NCBI RefSeq assembly: GCF_037971845.1 | Contig: NZ_CP150227.1 | Span: 6,448,001-6,512,000 of the forward strand | From: Paenibacillus sp. FSL R5-0766 | GTDB taxonomy: Bacteria; Bacillota; Bacilli; Paenibacillales; Paenibacillaceae | Direction: 5' to 3' | DNA length: 64,000 bases | Part shown: positions 1-9,248 of the stretch, piece after piece | How the letters are laid out: every line of letters starts with the position of its first letter | Numbering within the stretch: position 1 is the stretch's first letter | Program-made: the position numbers and the translations under genes | The notes under the pieces: model-generated | Databases searched by the model: none | Told to the model about the DNA's origin: nothing | What the model saw: only the letters and a program-made list of their open reading frames with translations

Positions 1-527
1 TTGTGTGGAAGCTCACTAAGAATCGTCTCCACATCGTCCAGGAAGCCCATGTGCAGCATTTGGTCGGCTTCATCCAGCACCAGTTTTTTCACATTATCAA
101 GCTTCAACGTGCCACGGCGCAGGTGATCCAGCAGACGCCCGGGTGTGCCAATAACGATCTGGGTTCCGTTCTGCAATTTACGCAGTTGCTTGTCCACATC
201 CTGCCCGCCGTATACGGCAAGCACATGCAGTTTATCGTCGTTTGCCGTGAGTTTCTTCGCTTCTTCCGTAATTTGCAGCGCAAGCTCACGCGTAGGCGCA
301 ATAATCAACGCTTGCGGCGAACGGTCGGATACGTTAATTTTCTGAATAATCGGCAGCAAAAATGCCAGCGTTTTCCCTGTTCCTGTCTGTGCCTCAGCGA
401 TAATATCGCGTCCACCCAGCAGTACCGGAATCGAACGCTCCTGTACCGGAGTCGGCACGGCGATGCCCTGATGTTTCAGGATTTCGCACCATTCCGGGCG
501 AATGCCCAGTTGTTCAAAGTTTGCCAA
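1..527 (-). CDS. DEAD-box ATP-dependent RNA helicase, N-terminal part (cut by window edge)
   Basis: ATP-driven RNA unwinding protein of superfamily 2. The 175 visible codons read leftward off the window and hold the first helicase domain in canonical order: Q motif (VPTPVQERSIP), Walker A AQTGTGKT, motif Ia PTRELA, GG, motif Ib TPGR and motif II DEAD followed by QMLHMGF. The start is taken as TTG at 527, because AGAGGTG lies six bases upstream and there is no ATG in a better position. Helicase domain 2 and any C-terminal extension that would tell CshA, CshB or DbpA types apart lie outside the window. Confidence is high for the family and nil for the subfamily. Confidence 0.93.
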   Translation of the reverse strand, partial: MANFEQLGIRPEWCEILKHQGIAVPTPVQERSIPVLLGGRDIIAEAQTGTGKTLAFLLPIIQKINVSDRSPQALIIAPTRELALQITEEAKKLTANDDKLHVLAVYGGQDVDKQLRKLQNGTQIVIGTPGRLLDHLRRGTLKLDNVKKLVLDEADQMLHMGFLDDVETILSELPH

Positions 528-934
528 TCGTTACACCTCTGTATATTCATTTAGATAAGTCCATTTCATAATGACTCAGTATCAGTATCTGCCATCAAGA
601 CTAGTTTTCCTTATATCAATCATGATTATGAAATGAATTTTTTAAAAAGCAATCCACTCGTTGCTCTTCTTCTCCATACCCTGTAGTTTACACGTTAGTC
701 AAGCAAAACAAAAGGGGATACAGCGTTACCCACCCAACTTGTAGCACAAAATTCCAAGATCAGCGTAACTTGTATCGACCAAGTGAGTTTGAGGTTGGTT
801 TATTAACCTAGCATGCCTCAGGCTCTAATAAAAATCAGCGACGCCCTCACCCCGATTTCCGGAAAAAGTGCGCCGCTGATTAAAAAGTATCTTTTTATGT
901 TATCTATTCGTTGTCTAATTCGTCCAAAACCAAG
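528..934. other. Intergenic region: helicase leader and SulP 3' end
   Basis: No gene is visible in these 407 bases. The helicase side (528 to about 700) is an AT-rich untranslated leader of roughly 150 bases, which would suit a cold- or growth-regulated helicase mRNA (inference). A weak minus-strand promoter candidate is TTGACT (697-702) with TATGGA (673-678), 18 bases apart. The SulP side contains the terminator annotated separately. Confidence 0.5.
828..885 (-). terminator. Terminator of the SulP gene
   Basis: AATCAGCG (833-840) pairs with CGCTGATT (874-881). On the minus strand the stem is followed by TTTTTATT. It sits about 50 bases after the SulP stop codon. Confidence 0.6.
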
Positions 935-2386
935 TTACGAACCGTGCCCTCCAGCTGTGGCAAATCCACTCCGTTCAAGAATGCGAGTGCTCTCTTCGTT
1001 CAACCCGCGCAGGTGCACGGTTTTGCCCAGCTTTGCGTATTTGAATTTCACTTTGCCAATAGCCACAACCGCCGTATTGTCCCAGATATGTGAACCTCCG
1101 AAATCAATCGTGATTTCCTTCGGATCAGCTTCTGCATCGAACTCGTCCACAAACCGGGACGAAGAACCGAAGAAGAACGGTCCGTGAACCCGATATACTT
1201 TCTGTCCTTGCTCCTGGCTCGCCTGTACGCGGATCTTGGTCTGTTTCCAGCCAAAATGCAGCACACTGAGCACAACGCCGACCATGACCCCGATCGACAG
1301 ATCGTGGGTATAGACCACAATCGCCACCGTCACGATCATGACAAAGGCTTCCGCCCGAGGCACACGGGCAATATTTTTGATGGAACTCCAGTCGAATGTT
1401 CCGATACACACCATAAACATTACACCGACGAGCGCACCCATCGGTACCTGTTTCACCACTCCGCTGAGCAGCAACAACAGGATCGCGAGAAACGCACCTG
1501 CGGTAAACGTGGATAATCTTCCGCGTCCGCCAGACTTCACATTAATCACCGATTGCCCAATCATGGCACACCCAGCCATACCACCGAACAAACCATTAAT
1601 GAAGTTGGCAATCCCCTGACCGCGTACTTCGCGGTTTTTACTGCTCTTGGTCTCCGTCATCTCATCCACAATGGTAGCGGTCAGGAGAGATTCCAGCAAA
1701 CCGACGAGTGCCAGAGTGAATGAATAGGGCAGTAGAATCATCAGCGTGTCCCAAGTCCATGCAATATTAGGCAAGTGGAACATCGGCAATGTACTGGTCA
1801 GGTTCCCCATATCGCCGACAGTCTTCACATCCAGATTTAACATCGCCGTAATGATCGTCATCACGATAATGGCAATCAGCGGAGCCGGTGCGGCTTTGAA
1901 AAACCTTGGCAAAATATAAACGATCGCCAGCGTACCTGCCACCATCGCATACATGATCCAATTCGCTCCCGTGAAATGGGTTAACTGCGCCATAAAGATT
2001 AGTATAGCCAGTGCGTTCACAAATCCGGTCAGTACCGAATGAGGCACAAACGTAATGAATCGCCCCACCTTAAAAATACTCAAAATAAACTGAATAATTC
2101 CCGTCAAAATCGTCGCTGCAAAAAGATATTCCACGCCATAATCCTTGACGAGTCCAACCATCAGTACCGCCATGGCACCTGTTGCCGCCGAGATCATGCC
2201 TGGTCTTCCACCAGCAATCGAGATCACAATCGCAATCGTAATCGAAGCATACAACCCGACCATTGGATCAACACCCGCAATGATGGAGAACGCAATGGCT
2301 TCCGGAATTAACGCCAGCGCTACCGTAATTCCTGCCAGCACGTCTCCGCGAATGTTGCCAAACCATTGTTGTTTTAAAGTATTCAT
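935..2386 (-). CDS. SulP-family anion transporter with C-terminal STAS domain
   Basis: Inner-membrane transporter of inorganic anions (sulfate, bicarbonate or similar; the substrate cannot be read from sequence). The 483 residues start with a short cytoplasmic stretch ([11 protein letters not shown]). About ten to twelve hydrophobic segments follow to residue about 390. The C-terminus is a STAS domain of about 85 residues, including [18 protein letters not shown]. The length is somewhat shorter than large SulP proteins (about 550) and fits the compact Firmicute type. ATG at 2386 is 14 bases from AGGAGG, a wide spacing. The gene is monocistronic: it has its own terminator and a 340-base leader upstream that suggests post-transcriptional control. 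Confidence 0.9.
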   Translation of the reverse strand: MNTLKQQWFGNIRGDVLAGITVALALIPEAIAFSIIAGVDPMVGLYASITIAIVISIAGGRPGMISAATGAMAVLMVGLVKDYGVEYLFAATILTGIIQFILSIFKVGRFITFVPHSVLTGFVNALAILIFMAQLTHFTGANWIMYAMVAGTLAIVYILPRFFKAAPAPLIAIIVMTIITAMLNLDVKTVGDMGNLTSTLPMFHLPNIAWTWDTLMILLPYSFTLALVGLLESLLTATIVDEMTETKSSKNREVRGQGIANFINGLFGGMAGCAMIGQSVINVKSGGRGRLSTFTAGAFLAILLLLLSGVVKQVPMGALVGVMFMVCIGTFDWSSIKNIARVPRAEAFVMIVTVAIVVYTHDLSIGVMVGVVLSVLHFGWKQTKIRVQASQEQGQKVYRVHGPFFFGSSSRFVDEFDAEADPKEITIDFGGSHIWDNTAVVAIGKVKFKYAKLGKTVHLRGLNEESTRILERSGFATAGGHGS

Positions 2387-2735
2387 ATGTTAGTGCCGTT
2401 CCTCCTACGTGTATTCCTTATAATGGTCAATCCTGCTGAAGAGTAACGGAAGCCGTTCACACTAACCAACTACCCAGGACAGCACAAAACAACGGATTCC
2501 TCTCCGCATCATTCGTCTATGCTCTTGCCTGAGCTGCACCCATTCTTCCCCATCCGTATAACCTTGACGGGTTCATGAGCACTCACGTCTTTTCCGTTCC
2601 AGTGTGTACCGCTGATATTCCATTACTGCCTTCAGTTGTCTTACTCGTGTGACATCAGGAACTGATCCTGATGCCAATAGGTTTTCCCCTCTCAGAAAAA
2701 CCGGGTCCGTTAATGTACTGACCTATTATTATAGT
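2387..2735 (-). promoter_or_regulatory. Long structured-looking 5' leader of the SulP gene, class unknown
   Basis: Between the SulP start and an AT-rich promoter-like zone lie about 340 bases without a credible gene. On the minus strand they contain several local hairpins: GGTTTT/AAAACC (2679-2702), a perfect 8-bp stem CATCAGGA/TCCTGATG (2653-2673), and CCCGTC...GGATGGGG near 2555-2580. A 16-codon reading frame starting MMRRGIRCF could be a leader peptide, but its ribosome-binding site is poor. The conserved cores of SAM-I, TPP, ydaO (c-di-AMP), ykkC, T-box and M-box elements were looked for by eye and not found. Confidence 0.4.
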
Positions 2736-2837
2736 CACAGGACTGGATATGTACTAATACAGTTAAGGCGAAAAAACAGAACCTTTTCTTCTATTATCTT
2801 AATATTTCTATAATTTACTCACCAATTCTCTATTCAC

Positions 2838-2880
2838 AAAAAATAACCCGCAAAGATCCTTTGGATAAAGTCTCTTTGCG
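2838..2880 (-). terminator. Terminator of the AarF/UbiB gene
   Basis: CGCAAAGA (2849-2856) pairs with TCTTTGCG (2873-2880). On the minus strand the stem is followed by GGTTATTTTTTG. It lies just after the stop codon at 2907. Confidence 0.75.
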
Positions 2881-2906
2881 AGTACTCTTGTAATGTCATG
2901 CTATTG

Positions 2907-4577
2907 CTAGAACCTTCCCGATTTGAATATCGAATAGAGCAGGAAAGCCACCATCAGAATCGCCACCAGGAAACCAATCTCAATGACCGGAATATCCCAC
3001 AGCATCGTGGACTGATGACTGATCGACGAACCGATAATCAGGCCCACCATGATGATACAGAAGGCGAGCAGCACGATACTGAAGGACAGCCGATTGCTGA
3101 TCTGATCCATTCTGCGCATGAGTGCATCCAGTTCAGGGACACTGATCTCCAGCCTCAGCTTGCCTTTGCTAATAATGGATGATAACTGCCTTAACTGCCC
3201 TGGCAGACCAATGACACTCTCGGCCATATCGGACGCACTGCGGAACAACCGATTCTTGATTCTTCCTGCGCTAAAACGTTCCTTGATCAGCTTCCGGCCA
3301 AAGGGCTCGGCCATATCTACGATGCTCAGGGAAGGATCGAGATGTTCGATGACACCTTCCATTGTTAGCAACGATTTACCGAGCAGCAGAATATCGGCAG
3401 GCATGACAACCCGGTGCCTCTGGGCTACGCCGAACAAGTCATTTAACGCCTGACCCACACTAATCTTGGAAAAGGGAATATCGTAATATTTGCTACGCAA
3501 CTTGTCCAAATCCACATGAAGTCCACGCAGGTCCATGTCATCTGGCATCATGCCCAATTTTTCAATCGCCCGGATCATACTGTCCGTATCTTTGCGCATT
3601 AATCCAATAATAAGCGAAGCGAGCTGTTGTTTCATCTCATCACTCAGACTGCCCACCATACCGAAGTCTATAAAGGCAAGACGTCCATCCTTCAATACCA
3701 TCAGATTGCCCGGATGTGGGTCAGCGTGAAAGAAACCCTGAATAAAAATCTGATTCAATAATGAATCCACCAGCCGCTCGGCAATGTTGTTCAGATCATG
3801 GCCGCGTCTGACCAGTTCTTCACGATCATTGAGTTTGATACCTTCGATATACTCCATAGTGAGCACACGGGACGAAGTCTGATCCCAGTAAATTGTCGGG
3901 ATTTTCACCTTGTTGTCCTGTTGGTATTGCTGTGCAATCTTTTCCGTATTGCGGCCTTCGACCGTATAATCCAGCTCGGCCATCAACGCCTGAGCGTATT
4001 CTTCGACCATTTGCGGAATCTGATATTGCTTCACCCAGTCCCAGCGCTTCTCCGCCATGGCTGTCAGCTCACGCAAAATATCCAGGTCACGCTGCACAAT
4101 ACGCGATATACCCGGCCGCTGAATCTTGATGGCTACCGACTCACCGCTTCGAAGTTTGCCCAGATGCACCTGTCCAATACTGGCCGCAGCTACAGGGGTA
4201 TCCTCGAACCGGGAAAAGATCTCCTCCAGCGGTATATCCAATTCCTGTTCCAAAATACCCCGTGCCGTCTCGGAAGAGAACGGCGGGACCTGATCCTGCA
4301 ACTTCACCAGCTCACGAATGACAGACTCAGGCAATAGATCTGCCCTTGTACTTGCGAGTTGCCCCAGCTTAACGAAAGCTGGCCCCAGCTCCTGCAGCAC
4401 AAGCCTGATGCGTTCACTCAGCGTTTTGGTGGTATGTGCTTCACGCGACATCCACCGTCTGGGCAGAGCCAGCAGCTGGAACAAACCCAGCTCCTCGACC
4501 ATATAACCGAAGCCATGACGCACTAGCGCCATGGCAATTTCACGGTATCTGCCGACATGTTTAATTCGCACTGCCAT
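2907..4577 (-). CDS. AarF/ABC1/UbiB-family atypical kinase, membrane-anchored
   Basis: Member of the UbiB/ABC1 kinase-like family, which supports isoprenoid quinone metabolism in other bacteria; its exact reaction in Firmicutes is unsettled. Visible family motifs are KLGQLAS (near residue 75), VAIKIQRPG (nucleotide-binding lysine), AELDYTVEGRN, the catalytic-loop-like FHADPHPGN and the metal-binding-like FIDFG. Two hydrophobic segments close the protein (residues about 495-555). Length 556 is normal. The ATG directly follows the TAG of the phasin-like gene (4580-4578), so the two genes are translationally coupled. A terminator follows at 2838-2880. Confidence 0.92.
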   Translation of the reverse strand: MAVRIKHVGRYREIAMALVRHGFGYMVEELGLFQLLALPRRWMSREAHTTKTLSERIRLVLQELGPAFVKLGQLASTRADLLPESVIRELVKLQDQVPPFSSETARGILEQELDIPLEEIFSRFEDTPVAAASIGQVHLGKLRSGESVAIKIQRPGISRIVQRDLDILRELTAMAEKRWDWVKQYQIPQMVEEYAQALMAELDYTVEGRNTEKIAQQYQQDNKVKIPTIYWDQTSSRVLTMEYIEGIKLNDREELVRRGHDLNNIAERLVDSLLNQIFIQGFFHADPHPGNLMVLKDGRLAFIDFGMVGSLSDEMKQQLASLIIGLMRKDTDSMIRAIEKLGMMPDDMDLRGLHVDLDKLRSKYYDIPFSKISVGQALNDLFGVAQRHRVVMPADILLLGKSLLTMEGVIEHLDPSLSIVDMAEPFGRKLIKERFSAGRIKNRLFRSASDMAESVIGLPGQLRQLSSIISKGKLRLEISVPELDALMRRMDQISNRLSFSIVLLAFCIIMVGLIIGSSISHQSTMLWDIPVIEIGFLVAILMVAFLLYSIFKSGRF

Positions 4578-4958
4578 CTACTCGATCTCGTTTCCTTTGA
4601 GAGGAGGAGGAACTTCAAGTGGAGCCGGGGATTCATCAGGGTGGAGCTGTGGTGATTGGCCCAGTTCGGCAAGTTTTTTCTCCAGAACAGCAACGCGCTG
4701 TTCCAGACTGGTTACATCACTTTCGGATGCCACACCCGCTTCCTGAAGCACTCGCTTGACCTGCTCCTGAATCATTCTCTTGAACTGACCCTGCTCTTCA
4801 TCGCCCCGTTCCAGCAGACGTTCAACCAAAGCTTTGGATTCACCGGGCGCAAGTTCCCCGCGCTTGACCAAATCATCCACGGTTTTCTCAATTTTTTCTT
4901 TGCTTACAACAGTAAGACCAAGCCCTAACGAGATCGCCTTTTTGAACAAATCGCTCAT
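4578..4958 (-). CDS. Phasin-like / PhaF-PhaI-type coiled-coil protein
   Basis: Small protein of 126 residues in three parts. A short hydrophobic N-terminus comes first (DLFKKAISLGLGLTVVSKEK). A charged helical middle with the segment VDDLVKRGELAPGESKALVERL resembles the polyhydroxyalkanoate-synthesis-regulator phasin family. A heptad-like stretch (VTSLEQRVAVLEKKLAEL) and a proline-rich acidic tail end it. The start is placed at the second ATG (4958), nine bases from GAGGAGG; the ATG at 4967 touches that ribosome-binding site. It abuts the AarF gene with no gap, so the two products probably act together at the membrane. A role in PHA storage is not shown by the context. Confidence 0.75.
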   Translation of the reverse strand: MSDLFKKAISLGLGLTVVSKEKIEKTVDDLVKRGELAPGESKALVERLLERGDEEQGQFKRMIQEQVKRVLQEAGVASESDVTSLEQRVAVLEKKLAELGQSPQLHPDESPAPLEVPPPLKGNEIE

Positions 4959-5030
4959 TTTTGTCATCCTCCTCTTCGTTGATCTCTATATTATACCCCT
5001 TATACTCTGCATGCAAAGTTGCCTGTCCGA

Positions 5031-5669
5031 TCAGACGTAACGTGCAGCCCATTTGCCTGCTTGCAGAAGTAACTTGCGGTACGTTTCGTGTGCAAAAGAC
5101 GGCACATGGTGACCCGGCATCAGATAAACAATACGTCCAACACCATATCGATGCGCCCAAACCGCAGGTTTTGGTCCATCTTCGGATTGATATTCCAGCA
5201 ATATCTTCGTTTCAGCAAAAGAACCAAATTCGAACTGATACGGCTCTTCTTCCATTGTGAAACTCGAAATGCCCTCCGTCACGGGATGGCTTTCCGCCGT
5301 TACAGTAAATTCAAGCGGTGCATATGCCGGATGATGCAGGAACTTGGCACCGATCATCTGTTTGAGCTCATAACGATTTTGGAGCGAGATGCCGTTATGT
5401 ATAATGACCAGTCCACCTCCATTACTTACATAGGACAACAAACCTGCTGTCTGCTGTGGAGAGACTTTCCCCTTCCAATCGTCCATGTATGAGATACATA
5501 CATCAAACCCGGTTATATTTTCTTGCAGCAGCATATTCCGATTCTCACTGCACTGCACAGTCATAGTATCATGGAAAATTCGGCTAATCTCCGCATCCAC
5601 ACCTTGAAGCGGGTGCCAATCCGGATGTGTATAATCGCCAAGTAGTAATGCTTTTTTACGATGATCCAT
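5031..5669 (-). CDS. ThuA-domain protein
   Basis: ThuA-like protein with a class-I glutamine-amidotransferase-type fold. The family is linked to sugar (trehalose) catabolism in rhizobia, but the reaction is unknown for most members. Visible features are LLLGDYTHPDWH at the N-terminus, the central GLLSYVSNGGGLVIIHNG strand-turn, FLHHPAY, and the C-terminal GVGRIVYLMPGHH. Length 212 matches compact ThuA proteins. ATG at 5669 is nine bases from AAAGGAG. It is followed after a short gap by the phasin-like gene on the same strand; no functional link is evident. Confidence 0.85.
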   Translation of the reverse strand: MDHRKKALLLGDYTHPDWHPLQGVDAEISRIFHDTMTVQCSENRNMLLQENITGFDVCISYMDDWKGKVSPQQTAGLLSYVSNGGGLVIIHNGISLQNRYELKQMIGAKFLHHPAYAPLEFTVTAESHPVTEGISSFTMEEEPYQFEFGSFAETKILLEYQSEDGPKPAVWAHRYGVGRIVYLMPGHHVPSFAHETYRKLLLQAGKWAARYV

Positions 5670-5711
5670 TCAATCAATCTCCTTTCTTGTTCACCTCACT
5701 GTATCAATCAA

Positions 5712-6434
5712 CTACCAGGGGAGCTTCTTGCCCTTGTAGTCCACATATGCGGGTTGATCTCCTTTAAACTGTTCATGGCGGTCGATAAGTACTGCGATAT
5801 GCTGTGCAGATTGCTCGGGCGTGAGATCCGCAGAAACATCCAATTCGCCCCTCATATAACTCTGTACCCAACCGGGATGCACAAGCATCACTTGTCCGCC
5901 TTCATCCTTCAGACCATTGTGCACAAGACGGGCCTGCATGTTCAAAGCAGCTTTGGACATACAATAGGCATACCACCCATCCCGACTGCATTGCTCTATA
6001 CTTCCAGCCTCGGAAGAGATATCAACAATCAGCTTGACCTGTCCTTGAAGAAGGAGGGGTAACAGGGAATGAGTCACACGCAGTGTACCTAAGGTGTTCA
6101 CATTAAATACTTCAGCCATCTCCGCCATATTCAACGGCCCGCGGATATGATCCGTAATACTCCCTAGTATAGCCGCATTATTGATCAGCATATCCAGATG
6201 ATTCGTATCCAGCTTCAATGTCTCCGTGAACAGAGCTACCGACAGGTCGTCCGCGATATCCAGTTCGATGGCGCGCAGATGGTCCGGATATCCTTCTGCA
6301 AGCATACGAATTCCCTCGGAATCTTCCACGTCCAGTCCGGCCGCATACACGAGATACCCTCTCTTCAGCATCTGTGCCGTCAAAGCCAATCCCAATCCCC
6401 GAGCAGCTCCTGTTACACATACGGTTCTCATCAT
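5712..6434 (-). CDS. Short-chain dehydrogenase/reductase (SDR)
   Basis: Classical SDR oxidoreductase of about 240 residues, NAD(P)-dependent and cytoplasmic. The Rossmann glycine motif TGAARGLGLAL is at the N-terminus, followed by NNAAILG, the active-site serine region DISSEAGS, and the catalytic YCMSK. The C-terminal HPGWVQSYM is characteristic of YciK/CsgA-like SDRs. The start is chosen at 6434 (MMRTV), because GGGAGGG lies six bases upstream; an in-frame ATG at 6452 has no ribosome-binding site. The ThuA gene follows 42 bases downstream on the same strand, so the two may be co-transcribed. The substrate cannot be inferred. Confidence 0.9.
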   Translation of the reverse strand: MMRTVCVTGAARGLGLALTAQMLKRGYLVYAAGLDVEDSEGIRMLAEGYPDHLRAIELDIADDLSVALFTETLKLDTNHLDMLINNAAILGSITDHIRGPLNMAEMAEVFNVNTLGTLRVTHSLLPLLLQGQVKLIVDISSEAGSIEQCSRDGWYAYCMSKAALNMQARLVHNGLKDEGGQVMLVHPGWVQSYMRGELDVSADLTPEQSAQHIAVLIDRHEQFKGDQPAYVDYKGKKLPW

Positions 6435-6612
6435 GATGTCCCTCCCTCGCATAATGATTCTGTCTTTTATTCATTCCACATATTCATCTGAAAACCTTTA
6501 ATTCAGAATGGGATCGCCAACTTCACGACCAAAGACTCATGAGGTAAAAGCGAGATTAGAGCCATTTTGCTTATTGAATTCAGCTATCTATTTGAGCTAT
6601 AAAAAGCTGCTA

Positions 6613-8112
6613 TTATCTCTGCATATATCGCTCCTGCCGATAGGCTAGACAGTGCTCCACCCATCTTCGAGCGGCTGCCGGATAAGAGCCCAGATGAACG
6701 TGCGTATACCCCGCCACGATGTTACCTGCGGCATATCCCTCTTGCTTCAAGCCACGCATCCCCTTGGTCTCATACGCATAAGGAATCGTTTCTTCATCAC
6801 GATAGGTCATTGTCGAATAATGAAATTCATGACCTCGAAGTACTTCACCCTTTTTTAGCAAAAAGGAATCCTGAACGCTACTCGCTTCACGATAGCCAAG
6901 CGCAGCTCGCTTCTTCTGCATCTGCACCTTTGCGGGGATAATCCCCGCCATGTCGAAACTAAATCCTTCACGGTCGGTCAACGTTTCCCCGAGCACCATG
7001 TAACCACCACACTCGGCAAATAAAGGCATGTTGGAGTGTGCTGCCTGTCGAAGTCCTTCCAAGAACCCCTGGTTACCCGCAATCTCTGCTGCAAATTCCT
7101 CTGGAAATCCACCGCCCAAATAGATGCCATCCACATCCGTTGGAATACCTTCACCAGCGAGTGGACTGAAGTATTGTAATCGTGCCCCGGCTGCTTCGAG
7201 CAATTCCAGATTATCAGAATAATAGAAATTAAAGGCCGCATCGCGCGCAATGGCAATGACAGGCTGCACCGCATAAGATACATGTCGATTATTAACGTGA
7301 ATCACTGAATTGAAATTTCGGTCGGAATAAGAGCCTGATTCAGCATTAGCCGAATCCGTGTGGGCAGTCATGGCAGGACTCATTTCTTCTGCATTTAACG
7401 GCGGGGCGCTTGCCGCCAGTTCCAGCAGAAGGTCCAGATCGGTGCCTTCCATTAACACATCGGCAGCCCGCTGAAATAATGGCTCCAGTTCACCGCGCTC
7501 GATCGCAGGTACCAGTCCCAGATGTCTCTCCGGAATGGACATGTCCTCGTCACGCTTCAGCCAGCCAACCACCGGAATGCCGCACATCTGCTCAATGGCT
7601 TTTTTCACAATGGTATAATGACCCTCACTTCCACAACGGTTGACGATTACTCCGGCAATATTTAATTCAGGTTCCAATTGTTGAAAACCCAGGACAATCG
7701 CGGCCGCACTGCGAGCCATGCTGCGTACATCCACGACCAGGATCACAGGGGTCTGCGTGACCAGAGCAATCTCTGCAGTTGAGCCTGTATTGCTAAGCGG
7801 ATCTTTGCCATCGTAGAGGCCCATAACGCCTTCAATAATGGAAATATCATGTCCCGCCGATGCCTTCTCGAACGTATCTCTCACATACTCAGCCGATGTC
7901 ATCCATGCATCCAGATTACGTGACGGTCTGCCCGTGACGGCGGTATGGTATGTCGGATCAATATAGTCCGGGCCGCATTTGAACCCCTGTACACTCAAAC
8001 CACGCTGGGCGAGTGCTCTCATTAGCCCCAAGGTTACTGTCGTTTTTCCTGCACCACTTCCGGTGCCTGCAATGATCAGTCGGGGTCTCGCGTTACGATC
8101 TGCAATGGTCAT
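6613..8112 (-). CDS. cbiA: Cobyrinate a,c-diamide synthase
   Basis: Amidates the a and c side chains of cobyrinate during cobalamin synthesis, using glutamine and ATP. The N-terminal dethiobiotin-synthase-like domain has the P-loop GTGSGAGKTTV, then CGPDYIDP and EGVMGLYDG. The C-terminal glutamine amidotransferase domain has PLFAECGGYM (nucleophile cysteine) and GYTHVHLGS (histidine). The product is about 499 residues. The ATG at 8112 is preferred: AGGTGG ends nine bases before it, while the GTG at 8124 lies inside that ribosome-binding site. It stands alone among non-cobalamin genes here; the only tetrapyrrole neighbour is the uroporphyrinogen-III synthase upstream. Confidence 0.93.
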   Translation of the reverse strand: MTIADRNARPRLIIAGTGSGAGKTTVTLGLMRALAQRGLSVQGFKCGPDYIDPTYHTAVTGRPSRNLDAWMTSAEYVRDTFEKASAGHDISIIEGVMGLYDGKDPLSNTGSTAEIALVTQTPVILVVDVRSMARSAAAIVLGFQQLEPELNIAGVIVNRCGSEGHYTIVKKAIEQMCGIPVVGWLKRDEDMSIPERHLGLVPAIERGELEPLFQRAADVLMEGTDLDLLLELAASAPPLNAEEMSPAMTAHTDSANAESGSYSDRNFNSVIHVNNRHVSYAVQPVIAIARDAAFNFYYSDNLELLEAAGARLQYFSPLAGEGIPTDVDGIYLGGGFPEEFAAEIAGNQGFLEGLRQAAHSNMPLFAECGGYMVLGETLTDREGFSFDMAGIIPAKVQMQKKRAALGYREASSVQDSFLLKKGEVLRGHEFHYSTMTYRDEETIPYAYETKGMRGLKQEGYAAGNIVAGYTHVHLGSYPAAARRWVEHCLAYRQERYMQR

Positions 8113-8183
8113 CGTCATATCCACCTTTTCTTGCGATTATCGAATCCTTCAGCTCCGCTGAAAACGTATAAATTCTATAATCT

Positions 8184-8214
8184 AAACAAAACCGCATCAT
8201 ATAGCGATGCGGTT
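8184..8214 (-). terminator. Terminator of the uroporphyrinogen-III synthase gene
   Basis: A perfect 9-bp stem AACCGCATC/GATGCGGTT (8190-8198 with 8206-8214) is followed on the minus strand by TTGTTT. It separates hemD from cbiA transcriptionally, although both point the same way. Confidence 0.8.
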
Positions 8215-8286
8215 AAGTTAATGCACACCCTTTATTCATGAAGCGACGCCAAAAGCTTTTTGTCGAACTGATCTAAAAGCAGGCCA

Positions 8287-9117
8287 CTAATCTCTAATCT
8301 TGGCCGCACGCCCTGCTGCAAAGTAACGTCCAAGCTCAACGATGAGTGCTCCCATCTTCTCTTCCTCCGGAATGACCAGTGCCTCAATGCCTTCTTCACG
8401 CATGGAGTTTGCTGTAACTTTACCTACAGACGCAGGAATTACACCTTGTCTGAAGGCTGCAAGCATCGGCTCAAGCTTGTCCTGGGAGGCTGCATATTGG
8501 GTCAGAAATCTGACCTGTGGTCCACTTGTGAACGCAACAGCATCTACTTCGAACTTTAGAATTTCATTCATTAACTGTTCCAGCTCTGTCTCTTCTGGCG
8601 GTACATGGCGGTAAGGAAGCACTTGTCTGACGAGTGCGCCTTGTTCTTCCAACCATGCGACAAGTTTGGGAGCTGTCTCCCCATGAAGCTGCAACATAAC
8701 CTTTTTCCCTGCGAGATCATGTGGGGCGAATTCTCGAATGAGCCCATCCGTGCTACCGTCATCATCTCGTACCAATGGTGTTAACTTGCGCTTTTTGAGC
8801 GCATTCACCGTCTTGTATCCCCTTGCCGCAATTGAGGATTGCGATAATACATCCAGTAATTTTCCCGCCACTTCCATATCCTCAGCCATTTCAAACAATG
8901 CATCCAATCCCATACCCGTCGTTAATACCGCCCAATCTGGCGGGTCTGAGATCCAGGATACCAGCCCGTCCCTGATACTCCGGTCATCCAGGAATACGGT
9001 CCCCTGTGCCGGTCGCACAAGCGGGATTCCACCCATTTTTTCAACCAGTATGGACATTTCTTTCGATTTTCGTGGTCCTGTCAATGCTACACGCACACCT
9101 GCCAAATGTTGAGCCAT
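8287..9117 (-). CDS. hemD: Uroporphyrinogen-III synthase (HemD family)
   Basis: Cyclizes hydroxymethylbilane with inversion of ring D to give uroporphyrinogen III, the precursor of heme and cobalamin. The 276 residues show the two-lobed family pattern: VALTGPRKSKEM at the start, the central ARGYKTVNALKK, and the conserved AFTSGPQVRFL and GKVTANSMREEG of the second lobe. ATG at 9117 is seven bases from GGGGGG. It is not in a hem operon here. A terminator separates it from cbiA, so it may be a second HemD-like copy serving corrinoid synthesis; checking this needs the rest of the genome. Confidence 0.85.
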   Translation of the reverse strand: MAQHLAGVRVALTGPRKSKEMSILVEKMGGIPLVRPAQGTVFLDDRSIRDGLVSWISDPPDWAVLTTGMGLDALFEMAEDMEVAGKLLDVLSQSSIAARGYKTVNALKKRKLTPLVRDDDGSTDGLIREFAPHDLAGKKVMLQLHGETAPKLVAWLEEQGALVRQVLPYRHVPPEETELEQLMNEILKFEVDAVAFTSGPQVRFLTQYAASQDKLEPMLAAFRQGVIPASVGKVTANSMREEGIEALVIPEEEKMGALIVELGRYFAAGRAAKIRD

Positions 9118-9248
9118 TCATGTTCCCCCCCGTTAGTTCAGCCGAATGTTCATCAGTCTGACTACAGTATACAGGGTACTTCTGTGAAGGGAAACTGTGT
9201 TTCCCCTCTTTTTGCCCGTTCATCTATAAGGATTTTTGATGGAATGCA

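Noticed and set aside
3..554. 183-codon open frame on the plus strand
   Set aside because: It is the complement of the DEAD-box helicase gene, whose minus-strand product has all expected motifs; the plus frame has no family resemblance or ribosome-binding site.
2387..2735. SAM-I, TPP or c-di-AMP riboswitch in the SulP leader
   Set aside because: Short resemblances (for example TGAACCCGTCAAGG) exist, but the invariant cores and the closing helices of these classes are missing, so only an unclassified leader is annotated.
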